64,000 nt of DNA from Euglena gracilis (lineage: Eukaryota > Euglenida > Euglenophyceae > Euglenales): contig CP154956.1 of the NCBI GenBank assembly GCA_039621445.1, positions 22,362,001 through 22,426,000 on the forward strand, read 5' to 3'. The position numbers and the translations under genes are program-made. Below the pieces are notes generated by a model, which worked only from the letters and a program-made list of their open reading frames with translations, was not told the DNA's origin and did not search any database. Position 1 is the stretch's first letter. Every line of letters starts with the position of its first letter. This document shows positions 11,279 to 20,930 of the stretch, in pieces.

Positions 11279-11300
11279 GAGGTCCGAGGGCACGGACCTC
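11279..11300. other. 8-bp stem-loop at the Gag-protease boundary
   Basis: GAGGTCCG (11279-11286) and CGGACCTC (11293-11300) form a perfect 8-bp stem with a 6-nt loop, just downstream of the TAG that ends one Gag frame (11268-11270). A structure here could influence Gag/Pol expression, but that is speculation. The 13-mer CGAGGTCCGAGGG at 11278-11290 also occurs at the start of E3 (45852-45864). Confidence 0.45.
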
Positions 11301-11423
11301 TGGGCTGATGAACAGATGTAGGTAAGACCTGATCAACCTTGCCCCCCCTGCCCATCCGCCTTTATTGTCGGTACCCGGAATTATTTCGGGTCCCCCACCC
11401 CCCACTCCACATTTCAGATCGGA
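11301..11423. other. short Gag-Pol spacer
   Basis: C-rich sequence with two CCCCCC tracts. No conserved motif is seen. Confidence 0.4.
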
Positions 11424-11939
11424 ATGCTGAGCAAAGTCGGAAAGGGTTCATGGGAAAGTTGGCATGCAAACGTATTTCCGCCAGACCCTACACTTTGCGT
11501 ACCACCAATGGAATTACTCGTCCAAGCGGAAATGCGTACTCAAAATTTTTCCACAAAAGTTAAAATTCTCATTGACACTGGTTGTCGCATTGCACTGATC
11601 TTTCGGTTGGGGCTGATACCGACCCCGCTTTTGGTAAGCGCCAAGAAACCGATCAAAATCACAACCGCGGATAACACCCCCATGTGCGGTGGAGATTTGG
11701 GATGTGTGCTCGAGATACTCTTGCCCATCATCCCCAAGCGTCACTCACACCCCCCACAAATCCAACATTTCACCAATATTTGGGGTTACGAGTCCGGAAT
11801 TCACCGGTCTGACGTAATTTTGGGATACCATTTTTACGCCAGTACCGATTGGTTGTGGATTGCCACTCCCACGGTTTGCGCACAACACCCACCACTTCAT
11901 TGCCACCCAAACCACCATCACCGTTGGCGTCCACCATGA
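11424..11939 (+). pseudogene. pol: E2 retropepsin-like aspartic protease
   Basis: A 171-codon frame carries the catalytic signature of a retroviral-type aspartic protease: ILIDTGC, with the DTG triplet at 11574-11582 (residues about 51-53), a flap-like TTADNTPMCGG, and DVILGYHFY, matching the hydrophobic-hydrophobic-Gly motif near the C terminus. This enzyme would cleave Gag and Pol precursors. It follows Gag and precedes RT, as in Ty3/Gypsy elements. After the ILG motif the frame runs into His/Pro-rich low complexity and is probably no longer protease. The domain itself looks intact, but neighbouring frames are broken. Confidence 0.75.
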
Positions 11940-12689
11940 CGACCACGACTTTTCCAACACCGTTACCCACAATGGCAACACCGTTATCCACCACACCAAC
12001 CACCGTTTTCCACACCCGGGGTACGGTGAAAGCCTCCCCCCTACCCAATGACATACCAACATGCGTTCCACATGAGGTAGGGCAAGCGAGTAGCGGTACC
12101 CCCGCCGTCCCACTGGGTTACAAGACGAAAGCCCAAAGGCCTGAAGTAATTACGGTGTTTGAGTAGTCGCCCAACTACACCACCACTACGTTTCCCACCA
12201 GTTGTGCCGAATCCAGGCACACCTGTACAAGACTCACCGGCTAATGCCATCGACACCCACTTAGACGAACACACCCGTCAAACCACTACACTTCCTTCCA
12301 ATGTGTGCACTGCAGGAGAATTTCCACCTAATTGGATTTCGATTGTGGATGTTTAGTTCAAAATCCCACAATAATCACAATTCCGAAAACGGAATCAACA
12401 CCCAAGTATACACTTGGTTGTAGCACCGAGTACTCCAACAACACGGATTAGCCTCGTTGTTTAGAAACGCGAAAAGCGTGATTCCTAATCACCATCCCGA
12501 CCACACTTGGTACGGATTTGACGCGGAACGGGGAATCCCCCAACCTGTCCCAACTCCCTTGGGATTTCCCCTTGAGGTAGTGGAAGACAGCACGCATGTT
12601 TGTGGATCCATTCATTGTGTTTCTACACTCCAACCCGCAAATCGGGTGCATGAATACGCGGAACGCGTATGGAATGCTTTCGATTTTGG
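11940..12689 (+). pseudogene. pol: E2 Pol spacer, Thr/Pro/His-rich
   Basis: Between protease and the next recognisable domain lie about 750 bases. 11,880-12,300 is dominated by ACC/CAC/CCA codons, giving Thr/Pro/His-rich translations in every frame, with stops such as the TAG at 12,164-12,166. From about 12,457 one frame (with VWNAFDFGQYRILNDGF) leads into the methyltransferase-like domain. No catalytic motif is seen in this spacer. Confidence 0.4.
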
Positions 12690-13085
12690 TCAATATCGCA
12701 TTTTGAACGATGGTTTTCCAAAATCGCGACATTGGCTGATTCTTTTGATTTGGCATTGAAAATCGATGCCTTTTCATCCAATGCACATGCCCGTTTGCCA
12801 CGTCATTGGTCACAACACTCCCACACATATTTTTTGATAAATTTTGGGTTGATACGGTGTTATGGATGCACCCTCCCCAAAAACTTATCGGATGCACGGT
12901 TGAGAAAATTCTGCGGGATGAAGCCCGTGGAGTTATTGTCATCCCCATCATTCTGGAAGCGGAATGGTTCACCCAACTATCGTATGTGTGTTTTCATTGG
13001 TGGGATTTACCCACTAATGTACCGTTTTTTGAAGATTTTTGTGGTAAAGTTTTACCACCCTTACAGGAAATCATTTTTCGCTTAT
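12690..13085 (+). pseudogene. pol: E2 Dam/N6-adenine-methyltransferase-like domain
   Basis: Three adjacent frames together resemble the adenine-methyltransferase-like domain known from DIRS-type retroelements and phage Dam enzymes. A leading LNDGF segment is followed by KIDAFSSNAHARLPRHWS (about 12,757-12,810), matching the pattern I recall as (T/I)D-x-(F/C)AS-x-x-NA-x-x-P-x-(F/Y)(W/Y)S. Then LWMHPPQKLI (about 12,864-12,893) sits where active enzymes have (N/D)PP(Y/F), and GVIVIPIILEAEWFTQL (about 12,930-12,980) resembles the usual hydrophobic-Pro-...-Trp strand. The catalytic Asn/Asp is His and the aromatic is Gln, so it would not methylate DNA as it stands. A frameshift lies near 12,830 in a T-run. 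Placement between PR and RT is the notable feature. Confidence 0.6.
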
Positions 13086-13199
13086 ATTTCTTCGATGCAT
13101 TCGGAATGTCCGAATTCGCGGTGCCGAGGAAGCTCGGTAGCCCCAGGGATACCCTGGCGGTTTCCGCAGTCATCGAGAGTTCAGGTCAGCATCCTAACT

Positions 13200-13603
13200 C
13201 AGCCGAATTCTGTTCGCCGATTACCCGTCAATTTCACGGTGTGCTGGAAAATCCAGTATACGCGCGCGACATCGGCCCCGCGATACGCGGTCCGTTCGCT
13301 GCTTGTAAGATTGAGTTTAAGGAAGGAGCTAAAGCAATGCACCGGAAATTTTTTCGTTGTTCGGCAGAACGCGAACAAGCTCTCAATGAAATGATTGAGA
13401 AGTTTATTCAGCGCAAGTGGATTGTACCCTCGAAAAGCGAGTGGACATCCCAGGCGTTTGTTGTTCCTAAACCCCCAGACCCCTCAGGTCAGAAGAAATG
13501 GAGACTGGTGCTGGATTACCGGTACCGGGACTCCCAGACAACGGATGACCCCTTCCCGCTCCCCCTGATCGAGGATTTGATCACCAAGAAATCAGAAAAC
13601 TGA
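13200..13603 (+). pseudogene. pol: E2 reverse transcriptase, N-terminal (fingers) part
   Basis: The frame contains, in order, motifs of the Ty3/Gypsy RT N-terminal region: a basic segment with KFFRCSAEREQALNEMI, then KWIVPSKSEWTSQAFVVPK (equivalent to the usual G-I-I-x-P-S-x-S-P-W-x-S-P), then KKWRLVLDYRYRDSQT (equivalent to R-x-x-x-D-Y-R-x-L-N) and PFPLPLIEDLI. It ends at a TGA at 13,601, where related elements usually have Gln or Arg before L-(W/F)-S-x-x-D-L. The gag-type mutations and this stop make the enzyme non-functional. It copies element RNA into cDNA in the intact family. The tandem copy at 23,921 lacks this part entirely. Confidence 0.8.
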
Positions 13604-14218
13604 TTGTGCTCAATTTTCGACCTGGAGGACGGTTTTCACGAAATGCACTTGCACCCCTACTCACAACCATACACGGCATTCGTGACATCCAAGGGTGTGT
13701 ACCAATGGACGGTACTCCCCATGGGTGTTAAGAATGGCCCAGCCATGTTTTAACGGATGTTTCAATGGGTTCTACGCGATTTACCGTTTGCCATTGTGTA
13801 CATTGATGATGTGCTGGTGGGAACGCCACCACCATCCGCAAAATCGAGCAAGGATATCCTCGTCACACACTTCCACCGTGTTTGTGCGGTATTAACCGCT
13901 TTTCAGAAACATTTGCTTTTCGCGAAAGGCGCGAAAATGCATTTGTTTCGTATACTTATAAAATTTTGCGGGCACATCCTCAGCAATACACAGCGGAAAG
14001 CTGCTGCAAGCAAACTCGAAGCCATCAAGAAATGGACCCCTGAGGTAATCAAAACGATTACTCACCTCAAAGGATTTTTGGGATTAGCCCAATATTACGC
14101 GATAGAAATGAGGGACTTCGTGAAAATCGCGGTGCCCCTCACCAAACAGCTCAAAAACCAGGCTGTTGACAACACCAAAGTCATTTGGGATGACCAAATG
14201 CGTGAAAAAAAACCTTGA
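13604..14218 (+). pseudogene. pol: E2 reverse transcriptase, palm and thumb
   Basis: Continues in the same frame: SIFDLEDGFHEMHL carries the first catalytic Asp, then TAFVTSKGVYQWTVLPMGVKN, then GPAMF, an in-frame TAA at 13,751-13,753 (CAA to TAA in place of Gln), and VYIDDVLVG (about 13,795-13,825) with the two catalytic Asp residues of the YxDD box. The thumb segment KFCGHILS and HLKGFLGLAQYY follows. The frame stops at 14,216 just after an A(8) run; the RNase H domain continues in the next frame, so a homopolymer indel is likely. The YIDD box is intact despite the stop. Confidence 0.85.
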
Positions 14219-14690
14219 AAAAGTAAAGATTTTGCTTTTGGAGAATGCTGTCCTCGAAGTCGCGGACCCGTACAAACCATATGTCCTGGAGGTCGACAGC
14301 AGCGATTACGCTGTTGGCGGAGTTCTTAGGCAGCAAAACGCGGCGAATGAACTCCAACCTGTGGCTTTCTTCAGCAGAAAGTTACAGGGCGACGACGGAA
14401 AAGGTTCTAGTCAAGTGGAGTATGCGCGAGAAGGAAACCTACGCAATCGTGCTTATACTCCAGAAATTCGGAAGCTGGGAAGCCAGCAGCCTCTTCCAGA
14501 TCCTCGTCAAGACCGATCATGAGAGCCTACAACACTGGTACACCGAGGATTTGAACAAAGCCATGTCGTCGGTCGGAAGGCGATGCAGATGGAGTGAATT
14601 CTTGAGTCAATTCAACCTTGTGGTTATTTATACCCCTGGTCACACACAAAAAGTAGCGGATCCGCTCAGTCGGGCCCCTTGGTATTACCC
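14166..14690 (+). pseudogene. pol: E2 RNase H domain
   Basis: The first half (14,166 to about 14,410) has the connection sequence followed by YVLEVDSSDYAVGGVL, the first catalytic Asp region, then VAFFSRKLQG. The second half is in another frame (from about 14,405): SMREKETYAIVLILQKF with the catalytic Glu, ILVKTDHESLQHW with the third acidic residue, and VADPLSRAPW as the usual C-terminal end. The switch of frame between FFSRKL and SMREKE indicates an indel near 14,405-14,420. RNase H degrades the RNA strand during reverse transcription. The order RT-RNaseH-IN is that of Ty3/Gypsy, not Ty1/Copia. Confidence 0.85.
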
Positions 14691-15574
14691 TGGGAACCCG
14701 GATGAGGGAGACGCGACTTTTCATGGAAGTCAGGAAGCTGAAGAATACGCACGCCGAAACGACGCTGCGGACAATCTGTTGGATTATTTTCCCGTGTCAC
14801 AACTATTCCTGGTCGCACCAGTGCGAGGAAGGCGCCGACGTGGAAGCACGTCCGGACCCCGACGTATTACGCGTACGGAGTCCTGTTCCCCACTGTTCTT
14901 TCACGAATGGGATTATAGTCGTGATCCGGTGTATGACACCATTGTCACCAGACTTCGTAATGGCGAAGTGCTGGAGAATTACACTCTTTCACCTTTACAG
15001 TTAGTTTTTCGCAATGAATCGGGTAACAAATATTGTATCCCCCAGGACCTGGTTGATGATGTAATTTTGTGCTACCACAACCACGGTCACCCTGGGGCCC
15101 CCAAACTTCTTTTGTTGGTGGGCCGCAGGTACTGTACAACCCTGAGCGAAAAGGAGCTCTACTCACCCTGTTTGCGGATAGCGCAACGGTGTCAAATTTG
15201 TCAAGCGGTAAACCCCCGCAGAGGTACCCCCCCCTGGTACGATGGACTTTTTCCCCGTACCCCCCGACATTTTTACATCCCTCTGCATGGATTTTGTGGA
15301 ATTAGAACTGTGCAAAGGGACGTAGCATAAAATTAACGATTACGTTTTTGTTGTCGTCTGCAGGCTGAGTGGGTACATAGTGGTCACTCCATGCCAGAAG
15401 TCAGGGTTGGCTGGCCAAAGTTTGGCACCTACATTTTTGGAAAAATGTATTTGCTTAATGGGTTTACCGAATGAAATAGTGAGTGATCAAGACCATTTGA
15501 TTTCTTCAAGGTTTTTCACCACTTTATGCGGTTTACTCGGAATCGAGCAACATTTTTCCATTATATACAAGTAA
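14691..15574 (+). pseudogene. pol: E2 integrase, zinc-binding domain and core
   Basis: After a linker rich in Arg/Gly, the HHCC zinc-binding region is visible at about 15,070-15,210: CYHNHGHPGAPK, then CQICQAVNP. The core's first catalytic Asp lies in CMDFVEL (about 15,282-15,302, in a different frame from the HHCC part). The second is in VSDQDHLISSRFFTTLC, followed by LLGIEQHFS. The expected continuation (Y-H-P-Q-T-D-G-Q-x-E in the family), with the third catalytic Glu, is absent: a stop at 15,572-15,574 follows IYK and the next recognisable homology is some 30 codons further along the family pattern. The integrase therefore lacks its catalytic triad. Confidence 0.8.
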
Positions 15575-16275
15575 CTGGATATCAGTTATACCATGGTCTT
15601 TGTTTTATATGAATACCCTACCAGGGTTGGTTTTGCCCCTATAACGTAGTTTTTGCACGGGACCCTCCGGCCATAGGGGATGTGCCTTCGGAGAGACCCG
15701 CCCGAACGAGTGTCAGTTGTGAGACCTGGTTTGCGGAAGTAGAAAATCTACGTTCTGCAGTCCAGAAGCGAGTCACTGAAATTCATGCAAATAAACGGAA
15801 ATCGTTTTTGCAGAATTTCAAGTCACCTGTGTATAGTCCCGGTGACCGCGTTTGGGTACGGAATAGCCGTACTCGCATGCAGTCTTCCAAGCTGGACCCC
15901 CTCTGGCTCGGCCCCTGTGAAATCCTAGAAAGACTAGGTACCAGCGGGCGTTACAAGGTTGCATTACCGAATGGTGTTGAGGACGTTCACATGGACGACT
16001 TCAAGCCATACCTGTCACCACCGGATGGGAAACCCATCCCTTGTCTGCACTTCAAACCCCGTTCCAGATTACCTGAGACGGACGATTTTGTAGTCCATAA
16101 AATCATCGATCACAAAATCGACAAAGGTATGCACCTTTGGAAGGTCCGCTGGAAAGGGTGTGGGCTCGAGGAGGACACTTGGGAGCCAGCAACCAGTTTT
16201 GTTGGGTATGTCAAGCAAGATTGGAAGCTGTGGAACAAGAAGCATAACATTGATGTTTACATGACAAGTTTTTGA
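15575..16275 (+). pseudogene. pol: E2 integrase C-terminus with GPY/F motif and chromodomain
   Basis: Homology resumes with a WISVIPWSLFYMNTLPG-like segment and then YNVVFARDP (family S-P-F-E-L-V-Y-G-R-x-P). In this copy an 8-bp deletion near 15,637 breaks the frame; the copy at 25,776-26,459 keeps the 8 bases and is open throughout. From 15,682 the frame is intact: LDPLWLGPCEILERLG is the GPY/F module, followed by YKVALPNGVEDVHMDDFKPY. The last domain (about 16,080-16,200) is a chromodomain with VHKIIDHK, WKVRWKG and EEDTWEP. Chromodomains bind modified histone H3 and steer chromoviruses into heterochromatin, which fits the satellite surroundings. The frame ends in TGA at 16,273. Confidence 0.9.
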
Positions 16276-16705
16276 CAACGCATGTGAAAAACATGTTGTT
16301 TTTTTCTCTTTTATCATTAATTCTTATCATTCTTCCTTTCCGCAGAATTTTTTTTTACCAGCCAATAGTCAAGCAGGAAAGTAACCCTTACCAACCCACA
16401 ACCAACAACCCAACCACCTTACCGGACGATCCCGGGCGGTAACATGCTGCCCGGTGGAAGGGAGCCAGGCGGAGGACCGCCCACCACTCACCCTCAACCT
16501 GACCAATATGCATACCGATACGGTACACAGCCACCTGTGCGGACTGCGGCTCAGGGAAACCCTGAAGCCAGCAGCAGTGCCAGGTTAACCCCGATGCCCG
16601 CGGAAGCGCGGTCATCTCAGCCATCAGGCTCTCGTCGCCTCCCACCGTATGCTGGTGTGATGAACCACCACACGGCGGAGACGATTAACCGGGTCATCGT
16701 CATAC
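16276..16705 (+). other. E2 3' tail
   Basis: The tail has a short hairpin (CATGT/ACATG around a GAAAA loop at about 16,282-16,296), a long pyrimidine-rich stretch ending in CCGCAG at about 16,344, and then C/A-rich sequence. A 16,444-16,690 frame (Pro/Gly/Ser-rich) is open, but it has no recognised domain and runs into satellite, so I do not call it a gene. No LTR could be identified: no matching copy exists 5' of Gag. The element meets reversed satellite at about 16,706 (AACCGAATGGG). Confidence 0.5.
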
Positions 16706-17475
16706 AACCGAATGGGTGTTCCAGTAGGCCTCCAAAGTCTGGGAACAGTTGGTTATATGATTGTCGTGGTTTTTTGTTAAGAAAAACATGCAGCGGGAAC
16801 GTTGGTTGCCAGAAATGAGCACATGTAGATGGGTGCATTCGACCATTCCGGGGGATGTTTACCAGATTCAGCTCAGGTTACCATGTAAAAATGGACCAAA
16901 TTGGGACGTACTCCCAGTAACCGAATGGGTGTTCCAGGAGGCCTCCAAGGTCTGGGGTCCCGTTGGTTTTATGACTGTCGTGGTTTAATGGTAAAAAACA
17001 CGTGCAGCAGGAATGTTGGTTGCAAGAAAGGAGCACATTTAGATGGGTGCATTCGAACGTTCCGGGGGACATTTACCACGTCAGCCCAGGTTACCAGGTA
17101 AAAATGGACCAAATTGGGCCTTACTCCGAGTAACCGAATGGGTGTTCCAGGAGGCCTCCAAAGTCAGGAGACACGTTGGTTTCATGATTGTCGTGGTTTA
17201 ATGGTAAGAAAAAACATGCAGCGGGAATGTTGGTTGCCGGAAATGAGCACATTTAGGGGGTGCATTCGACCATTCCGGGGGACATCTCTCAGGTCAGCCC
17301 AGGTTACCATGTAAAAATGGACCAAATTAGGCCTTACTCCGAGTAACCGAATGGGTCTTCCAGGAGGCCTCCAAAGACAGGGGACCCGTTTGTTTCATGA
17401 TTGCCGTGGTTGAATGGTAAGAAAGACAAGCAGCGGGAATGTTGCTTGCAAGAAATGAGCTCATATAGGTGAGTG
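16706..17475 (-). repeat. 213-bp satellite, block 2 (reverse)
   Basis: About 3.6 monomers in reverse orientation relative to block 1 (landmarks AACCGAATGGGTGTTCCAG, GTGGTTTAATGGTAAGA, GATGGGTGCATTCGACC). Ends at GGTGAGTG, about 17,475, where the orientation flips. Confidence 0.93.
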
Positions 17476-19319
17476 CTCCTGGAACAACCACTCGGTTACT
17501 CGGAGTAAGGCCCAATTTGGTCGATTTTTACATGGTAACCTGGGCTGACCTGGTAAACGTCCCCCGGAATGGTCGAATGCACCCATCTAAATGTGCGCAT
17601 TTCTTGAAACCGACATTCCCGCTGCATGGTTTTCCTGCCATTAAACCACGAGAATCATGAAACCAACGGGTCCCCTTACTTTGGAGGCCTCCTGGAACAC
17701 CCATTCGGTTACTCGGAGTAAGGCCCAACTTGGACCATTTTTACATGGTAACCTGGGCTGTCCTGGTAAACGTCCCCCGGAATGGTCGAATGCATACATC
17801 TACATGTGCTCATTTGTTGCAACAAACATTCCCGCTGCATGTTTTTCTTACCATTAAACCACGACAATCACGAAAACCAACGGGTCCCCTGACTTTGGAG
17901 ACCTCCTGGAACACCCATTCGGTTACTCGGAGTAAGGCCCAATTTGGTCCATTTTTACATGGTAACCCGGGCTGACCTGGTAAATGTCCCCCGGAATGGT
18001 CGAATGCACCCATCTAAATGTGCTCATTTATTGCAACCAACATTCCCGCTGCATGTTTTTCCTACCGTTAAACCACGACAATCATGAAACCAACGCGTCC
18101 CTTGACTTTGGAGGCCTCCTGGAACACCCATTCGGTTACTCGGAGTAAGGCCCATTTTGGTCCATTTTTACATGGTAACCTGGGGTGACCTGGTAAATGT
18201 CCCCCGGAATGGTCGAATGCAGCCATCTAAATGTGCTCATTTCTTGCGAAAAATATTCCCTCTGCATGTCTTTCTCACCAATAAACCACGACAACCATGA
18301 AACCAACGGGTCCCCTGAATTTGGAGGCCTCCTATAACACCCATTCGGTTACTCGGAGTAAGGCCCAATTTGGTCCATTTTTACATGGTAACCTGGGCTG
18401 ACATGGTAAATGTCCCCCCGAATGGTCGAATGCACCCATGTAAATGTGCTCATTTCGTGCAACCCACATTCCCGCTGCATGTTTTTCCTACCATTAAACC
18501 ACGACAATCATGAAACCAACGGTTCCCCTGACTCTGGAGGCCTCCTGGAACACCCCTTCGGTTACTCGAAAGTAAGGCCCATTTTGGTCCGTTTTTACAT
18601 GGTAACCTGGGCTGACCCGGTAAATGTCCCCCGGAATGGTCGAATGCACCCATCTAAATGTGCTCATTTCTTGCAACCAACATTCCCGCTGCATGTGTTT
18701 CTTACCATTAAACCAAGGCAACCATGAAGCAAACGGGTCCCCTGACTTTGGAGGCCCCCTGGAACATCCATTCGGTTACTCGGAGTAAGGCCCATTTTGG
18801 TCCATTTCTACACGGTAATCTGGGCTGACCTGGTAAATGTCCCCCGGAATGGTCGAATGCACCCATCACAATGTGCTCATCTCTTGCAATCAACATTCCC
18901 GCTGCATGTTTTTCTTACCATTAAACCATGAATAATCAGTAAACCAACGGGTCCCCTGACTTTGGAGGCCTCCTGGAACATCCATTCGGTTACTCGGAGT
19001 AAGGCCCAGTTTGGTCCATTTCTACATGGTAACCTGGGCTGACCTGGTAAATGTACCCCGGAATGGTCGAATGCACCCATCTAAATGTGCTCATTTCTTG
19101 CAACCAACATTCCCGCTGCATGTTTTTCTTACCATTAAACCATGAATAATCAGTAAACCAACGGGTCCCCTGACTTTGGAGGCCTCCTGGAACATCCATT
19201 CGGTTACTCGGAGTAAGGCCCATTTTGGTCCATTTCTACACGGTAATCTGGGCTGACCTGGTAAATGTCCCCCGGAATGGTCGAATGCACCCATCTAAAT
19301 GTGCTCATCTCTTGCAATC
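17476..19319 (+). repeat. 213-bp satellite, block 3 (forward)
   Basis: About 8.7 forward monomers starting inside a monomer at TCCTGGAACAACCACTCGG and ending at CTCTTGCAATC (19,319). The monomers near 18,800-19,300 share an ATGAATAATCAGTAAACC variant at about 213-bp spacing, indicating local amplification. Confidence 0.93.
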
Positions 19320-20930
19320 CTGGAGGTGTTCCAGGAGGCCTCCAAAGTCAGGGGACCCGTTGGTTTCATGGTTGTCTTGGTTTAATGGTAAGAGGAAACA
19401 TTCGACGGGAATGTTGGTTGCAAGAAATGAGCACATTTAGATGGGTGCATTCGACCAATCCCGGGGACAGTTACCAGGTCAGTCCAGGCTACCATGTAAA
19501 AATGGACGAACCAGATTTGGGTGGGAACCAGATTTGGGTGGGGAACCAGGTTTGGGTGGGGAACCAGATTTGGGTGGGGATCCAGATTTGGGTGGGGAAC
19601 CAGATTTGGGTGGGGAACCAGACTTGGGTTGGGAAGCAGATTTGGGTGGGGAACCAGATTTGGGTGGGGAACCAGACTTGGGTGGGGAAGCAGATTTGGG
19701 TGGGGAACCAGATTTGGGTTGGGAACCAGATTTGGGTGGGGAACCAGATTTGGGTGGGGAACCAGATTTGGGTGGTCAACCAGATTTGGGTGGGGAACCA
19801 GATTTGGGTGGGGAACCAGATTTGGGTGGGGAACCAGATTTGGGTGGGGAACCAGATTTGGGTGGGGAACCAGATTTGGATGGGGAACCAGATTTGGGTG
19901 GGGAACCAGATTTGGGTGGGGCAAATTGGGCCTTACTCCGAGTAACTCAATAGGTGTTCCAGGAAGCCTCCAAAGTCAGGGGACCCGTTAGTTTCATGAC
20001 TGTCGTGGTTTACTGGTAAGGAAAAAATGCAGCGGGAATGTTGGTTGCAAGAAATGAGCACATGTAGATGGGTGCATTCGACCATTCCGGGGGACATTTA
20101 CCGGGTCAGCCCAGGCTACCATGTAGAACTGGACCAAAATGGGCCTTATTCCGAGTAACCGAATGGGTGTTCCAGGAGGCCTCCAAAGTCAGGGGACCCG
20201 TTGGTTTCATGATTGTAATGGTTTAATGGTAAGAGAAAATGCAGCGGAAATGTTGATTGCAAGAAATGAGCACATTTAGATGGGTGCATTCGACCATTCC
20301 GGGGGACATTTACCAGGTCAGCCCAGGTTACCATGTAAAAATGGACCAAATTGGGCCTTACTCCGAGTAACCGGATGGGAGTTCCAGGAGGCCTCCAAAG
20401 TCAGGGGACCCGTTGGTTTCATGATTGTCATGGTTTTATTGTAAGAAAAACATGCAGCGGGAATGTTGATTCCAAGAAATGAGCACATTTAGATGGGTGC
20501 ATTCGACCATTCCGGGGGACATTTACCAGGTCAGCCCAGATTACCATGTAGAAATGGACCAAACTGGGCCTTACTCCGAGTAACCGAATGGGTGTTCCAG
20601 GGGGCCTCCAAAGTCAGGGGACCCGTTGGTTTCATGATTATTCATGGTTTATTGGTAAGAAAAACATGCAGCGGGAATGTTGATTGCAAGAAATGAGCAC
20701 ATTTAGATGGGTGCATTCGACCATTCCAGGGGACAGTTACCAGGTCAGCCCAGGTTACTATGCAAAACTGGACCAAACTGGACCTTACTCCGAGTCACCG
20801 AATGGGTGTTCCAGGGGGCCTCCAAAGTCAGGGGACACGTTGGTTTCATGATTGTTGTGGTTTAATGGTAAGAAAAACATGCAGCTGGAATGTTGGTTGC
20901 AAGAAATGAGCACATTTAGATGGGAACATT
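19320..20930 (-). repeat. 213-bp satellite, block 4 (reverse), interrupted by minisatellite
   Basis: Reverse monomers begin after a CCTGGA/TCCAGG 6-bp snap-back (19,319-19,335). A first partial monomer ends in AAAAATGGAC at 19,507, the minisatellite follows, and the same monomer resumes with CAAATTGGGCC at about 19,921. The block ends at about 20,930 at a fold-back: ACATGCAGCTGGAATGTT is followed, after a loop of about 30 nt, by AACATTCCCGCTGCATGT. Confidence 0.93.
19508..19920 (+). repeat. 18-bp minisatellite array (copy A, about 23 units)
   Basis: Tandem units of GGTGGGGAACCAGATTTG, 18 bp each, about 23 copies with ordered variants (GGGATCC, GACTTGGGTT, GAAGCAG, GGTGGTCAA, TTGGATGG). It sits exactly inside a reverse 213-bp monomer, splitting AAAAATGGAC from CAAATTGGGCC. 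All six frames are open only because 18 is a multiple of three and the unit has no stop, so the translations (GNQIWV, GEPDLG, GTRFGW and others) are not evidence of protein. Confidence 0.95.

Noticed and set aside
16300-16350. Polypyrimidine tract with CAG as an intron acceptor
   Set aside because: No matching donor and no coding exon downstream. A pyrimidine tract near an element's 3' end is not specific.
16444-16818. 124-codon frame after the chromodomain as an extra E2 gene
   Set aside because: Pro/Gly/Ser-rich with no domain, and its last 30-odd codons are reverse satellite. The identical frame in copy B is explained by the duplication.
19265-19991. Long open frames (up to 226 codons) in several frames over the 18-bp minisatellite
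   Set aside because: The unit is a multiple of three and free of stops, so most frames stay open automatically. There is no frame-specific conservation, and the frames start in satellite.
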